From Lyngbya sp. CCAP 1446/10 (GTDB lineage: Bacteria > Cyanobacteriota > Cyanobacteriia > Cyanobacteriales > Microcoleaceae): 64,000 nucleotides of DNA. The position numbers and the translations under genes were made by a program. Shown one piece after another: positions 62,122 to 64,000 of this stretch; the first letter of the stretch is position 1; every line of letters begins with the position of its first letter. Below the pieces are notes generated by a model. That model was not told the origin of the DNA. It saw nothing but the letters and a program-made list of their open reading frames with translations, and did not search any database. The stretch is taken from positions 124,001 to 188,000 of the forward strand of contig NZ_JAIGNI010000001.1 in the NCBI RefSeq assembly GCF_026130175.1, given 5' to 3'.

Positions 62122-63801
62122 ATGCTCACAAAAGCTGCACCGAAACTCCTGCGTTGGCAACGTTCTAAATATTCGCCGCTGGCACGACAAATAGACGTTT
62201 TTGCTGCGACGGCAAAGTTTATGTTTTTTTTGTGGTGGGATGGACTGCTGCAAAATAATTCTGCTCAAACTAGAAGAATTCGCGCCCATTGGTTGGTGAA
62301 TACTTTGCTGGATTTAGGCCCGACTTTTATTAAAATCGGGCAGTCTCTCTCGACTCGCGCGGATTTGCTGCCGCTGGAGTACGTCAAGGAGTTGGAACAG
62401 TTGCAGGATCGGGTTCCTGAGTTTAGTTCCGAAGAGGCGATCGCCCTTGTAGAATCAGAGTTAGGCAAGGATATTTATGCTTTGTACCGCGATTTTGACC
62501 CGTTGCCGATCGCTGCTGCGAGTCTGGGACAGGTACACAAAGCGAGGCTGCACACCGGGGAAGATGTGATTGTCAAGGTGCAGCGCCCGGGTTTAGAAAG
62601 TTTATTTAATTTGGATGTGAAGGCGGTGCGGCAAGTGATGCGTTTTTGCGATCGCCATTTGCCTTGGACGCGCAAGTACGACCTAGAATCTATTTATCAC
62701 GAGTTTTTTAAGATTTTATATCAAGAAATCGACTATGTGCAAGAAGGGAAAAATTCCGATCGCTTTAGCCATAATTTTCAGGAATTCCCTCAAATTATTG
62801 TCCCGAAAGTTTACTGGCAATACACGACACAAAAAGTGCTGACTTTAGAATATGTTCCCGGTATTAAAGTAGATGATAGGATTAGCTTAGAGGCGATTGG
62901 AGTAGATATTACGAAGCTCAATCAACTCGGAATTTCCTGTTACTTGAAGCAGTTGTTAATTGATGGTTTTTTTCAAGCTGACCCGCATCCGGGAAATTTA
63001 GCGGTGACAGAAGATGGCAGCTTAATTTTTTATGATTTCGGGATGATGGCAGAGGTGAAGTCTTTGGCTAAAGACGAAATGGTCAAGACTTTTTTTGCTG
63101 TGCTGAGAAAGGATACCGATCAGGTACTCGATACTTTAATTACGATCGGCTTAGTTGAGCCGATGCCGGATATGATGCCGGTGCGGAGACTGATTGCTTT
63201 TCTGTTGGATAAGTTTATTGATAAGCCGATCGACTTTCAAGCTTTTAATGAAATCAAGAACGAACTGTACATCATGTTCGAGCAACAACCGTTTCGCTTG
63301 CCTGCACAAATGATGTTTATTGTCAAGTCGCTGACGACTCTGGACGGCATTGCGAGAACTCTCGATCCTAACTACAATTTCCTAGTATGCGCTCAGCCTT
63401 TTGTGAAGACCATTGCGGTAAGTAAAGGACGGAAAAATGCGATCGGAGAATTGGCTCTTCAAGCGCGAAATTTCATCACCTACAAGTTGCAGCAGCCGAG
63501 CAAATCGCAAGTTTTCCTGAAGCGTTTGGAGCAGCGGATTGAAGATGGCGAGCTGCAAATTCGCGTCCGTAACATGGAGAGCGATCGCGCCCTGAAACGG
63601 ATTAATTTAGCCTTAAAAACTCTGATTTTTGCCTGTATGACTGGTTTTGGGGTACTGACGGGTGCAGTGCTGCTGGTGGGCGGATATCAAACGGGGGCGA
63701 TCGTAGCTTTTGCTGTTGCCGGATGTGGTGGCTTGTTTGTGCTGCGTTCTTTGTTAGATTTGTTGCTGAGGGAAAAACTCGATCGAATAGCCGAAAAATA
63801 A
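62122..63801 (+). CDS. ABC1/UbiB/AarF-family kinase-like protein
   Basis: A 559-residue member of the UbiB/ABC1 (ADCK) atypical-kinase family, which supports quinone biosynthesis and, in cyanobacteria and chloroplasts, thylakoid prenylquinone homeostasis. Hallmarks are visible: KIGQSLSTRADLLPLEYVKELEQLQD (the family KxGQ motif), an Ala-rich nucleotide loop AAASLGQVHKA, the lysine in DVIVKVQRPG, the E-x-D in YQEIDYVQEG, and the catalytic ADPHPGNL with DFGMM. Two C-terminal membrane helices (about 495-545) anchor it. It is complete, and the start ATG at 62122 fits the family N-terminus. Confidence 0.93.
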   Translation: MLTKAAPKLLRWQRSKYSPLARQIDVFAATAKFMFFLWWDGLLQNNSAQTRRIRAHWLVNTLLDLGPTFIKIGQSLSTRADLLPLEYVKELEQLQDRVPEFSSEEAIALVESELGKDIYALYRDFDPLPIAAASLGQVHKARLHTGEDVIVKVQRPGLESLFNLDVKAVRQVMRFCDRHLPWTRKYDLESIYHEFFKILYQEIDYVQEGKNSDRFSHNFQEFPQIIVPKVYWQYTTQKVLTLEYVPGIKVDDRISLEAIGVDITKLNQLGISCYLKQLLIDGFFQADPHPGNLAVTEDGSLIFYDFGMMAEVKSLAKDEMVKTFFAVLRKDTDQVLDTLITIGLVEPMPDMMPVRRLIAFLLDKFIDKPIDFQAFNEIKNELYIMFEQQPFRLPAQMMFIVKSLTTLDGIARTLDPNYNFLVCAQPFVKTIAVSKGRKNAIGELALQARNFITYKLQQPSKSQVFLKRLEQRIEDGELQIRVRNMESDRALKRINLALKTLIFACMTGFGVLTGAVLLVGGYQTGAIVAFAVAGCGGLFVLRSLLDLLLREKLDRIAEK

Positions 63802-64000
63802 ATATACTTGGGCAGGGGAAATTGGGAATCAAAAATTGGCGTTTTTCCCCTTCAGCATCATCTAAAATGTGATGACATATCGCCAACAACGTGAAAGATA
63901 ACTCCAGCAAATTGAACAACGTTTCTGAGAGTTATACTAATTAGGAAAAGTGGCCCTAGATCGAGTGATAATTGGTTAAAACTTGGTCAAAGCACCGTCT
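63802..64000. other. Right edge of the window
   Basis: No supported gene is seen in the last 199 bases. TCTAAAATGTGATGACATATCGCC near 63861 contains no recognisable operator. Confidence 0.5.

Noticed and set aside
61807-62289. Leftward 160-codon frame opposite the UbiB-family start
   Set aside because: It is antisense to the start of a well-supported gene and to an inverted repeat, with no domain.
1-64000. tRNA genes
   Set aside because: A visual search for GTTCGAxTC-type T-arms with matching acceptor stems found none; a covariance-model search could still detect one.

Overview
The window is chromosomal DNA from a cyanobacterium, most likely a filamentous form of the Microcoleus/Oscillatoria type. 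The sequence shows a beta-carboxysome operon (ccmK2-K1-L-M-N-O), NDH-1 CO2-uptake genes (ndhF4-ndhD4-cupB type), SipA, a CrtH-type carotene isomerase, an SLH/OprB porin, a HetZ-family protein, many GCGATCGC (HIP1) octamers, and heptanucleotide tandem repeats in many intergenic gaps. The genus is an inference from repeat style and gene content. No rRNA, tRNA, CRISPR array, intact insertion sequence or prophage was seen.

Layout. 1-10 kb holds housekeeping and small conserved genes: DUF433 fragment, Uma2 nuclease, HD hydrolase, sugar-type ABC ATPase, DUF4327, rbfA-nagZ, sipA, and a large CBS/PAS/GGDEF/EAL c-di-GMP protein. 10-25 kb holds a secreted pentapeptide protein, a Phd/RelE-type toxin-antitoxin locus whose toxin is broken by a 77-bp tandem duplication, crtH, upp, two half-size GDT1 manganese-exporter genes, an MFS exporter, an iron-uptake-type porin, hisIE, hemL and a TPR protein. 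25-36.4 kb is a carbon-concentration island: the complete ccm shell and scaffold operon reads leftward, and ndhF4-ndhD4-cupB reads rightward from a shared 625-bp control region. Together they hydrate CO2 to bicarbonate and package Rubisco with carbonic anhydrase. 36.5-47 kb is regulatory and accessory: a PHP phosphoesterase, a Ser/Thr kinase fused to a periplasmic ligand-binding domain, a HetZ-family regulator, a DOPA-dioxygenase-like protein, and a two-gene module of a caspase-STAND ATPase-TPR protein plus an alpha/beta hydrolase. 47-64 kb returns to metabolism: a His-rich CobW metal chaperone, a fasciclin protein, a diiron ferritin-like protein, a YbjN protein, GGPP synthase with a DUF212 protein, a LysR regulator, a methyltransferase, folD, a NUDIX hydrolase, leuD, a GAF sensor kinase with a degenerate H-box, and a UbiB/AarF-family kinase.

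The strongest candidates for something new are the caspase-STAND-TPR/hydrolase pair (42620-46938), which looks like an NTP-dependent conflict or cell-death module, and the exact 77-bp duplication that disables, and could reversibly restore, the RelE-type toxin (11470-11623). Several families of small hairpin repeats and heptamer arrays also fill the intergenic space.
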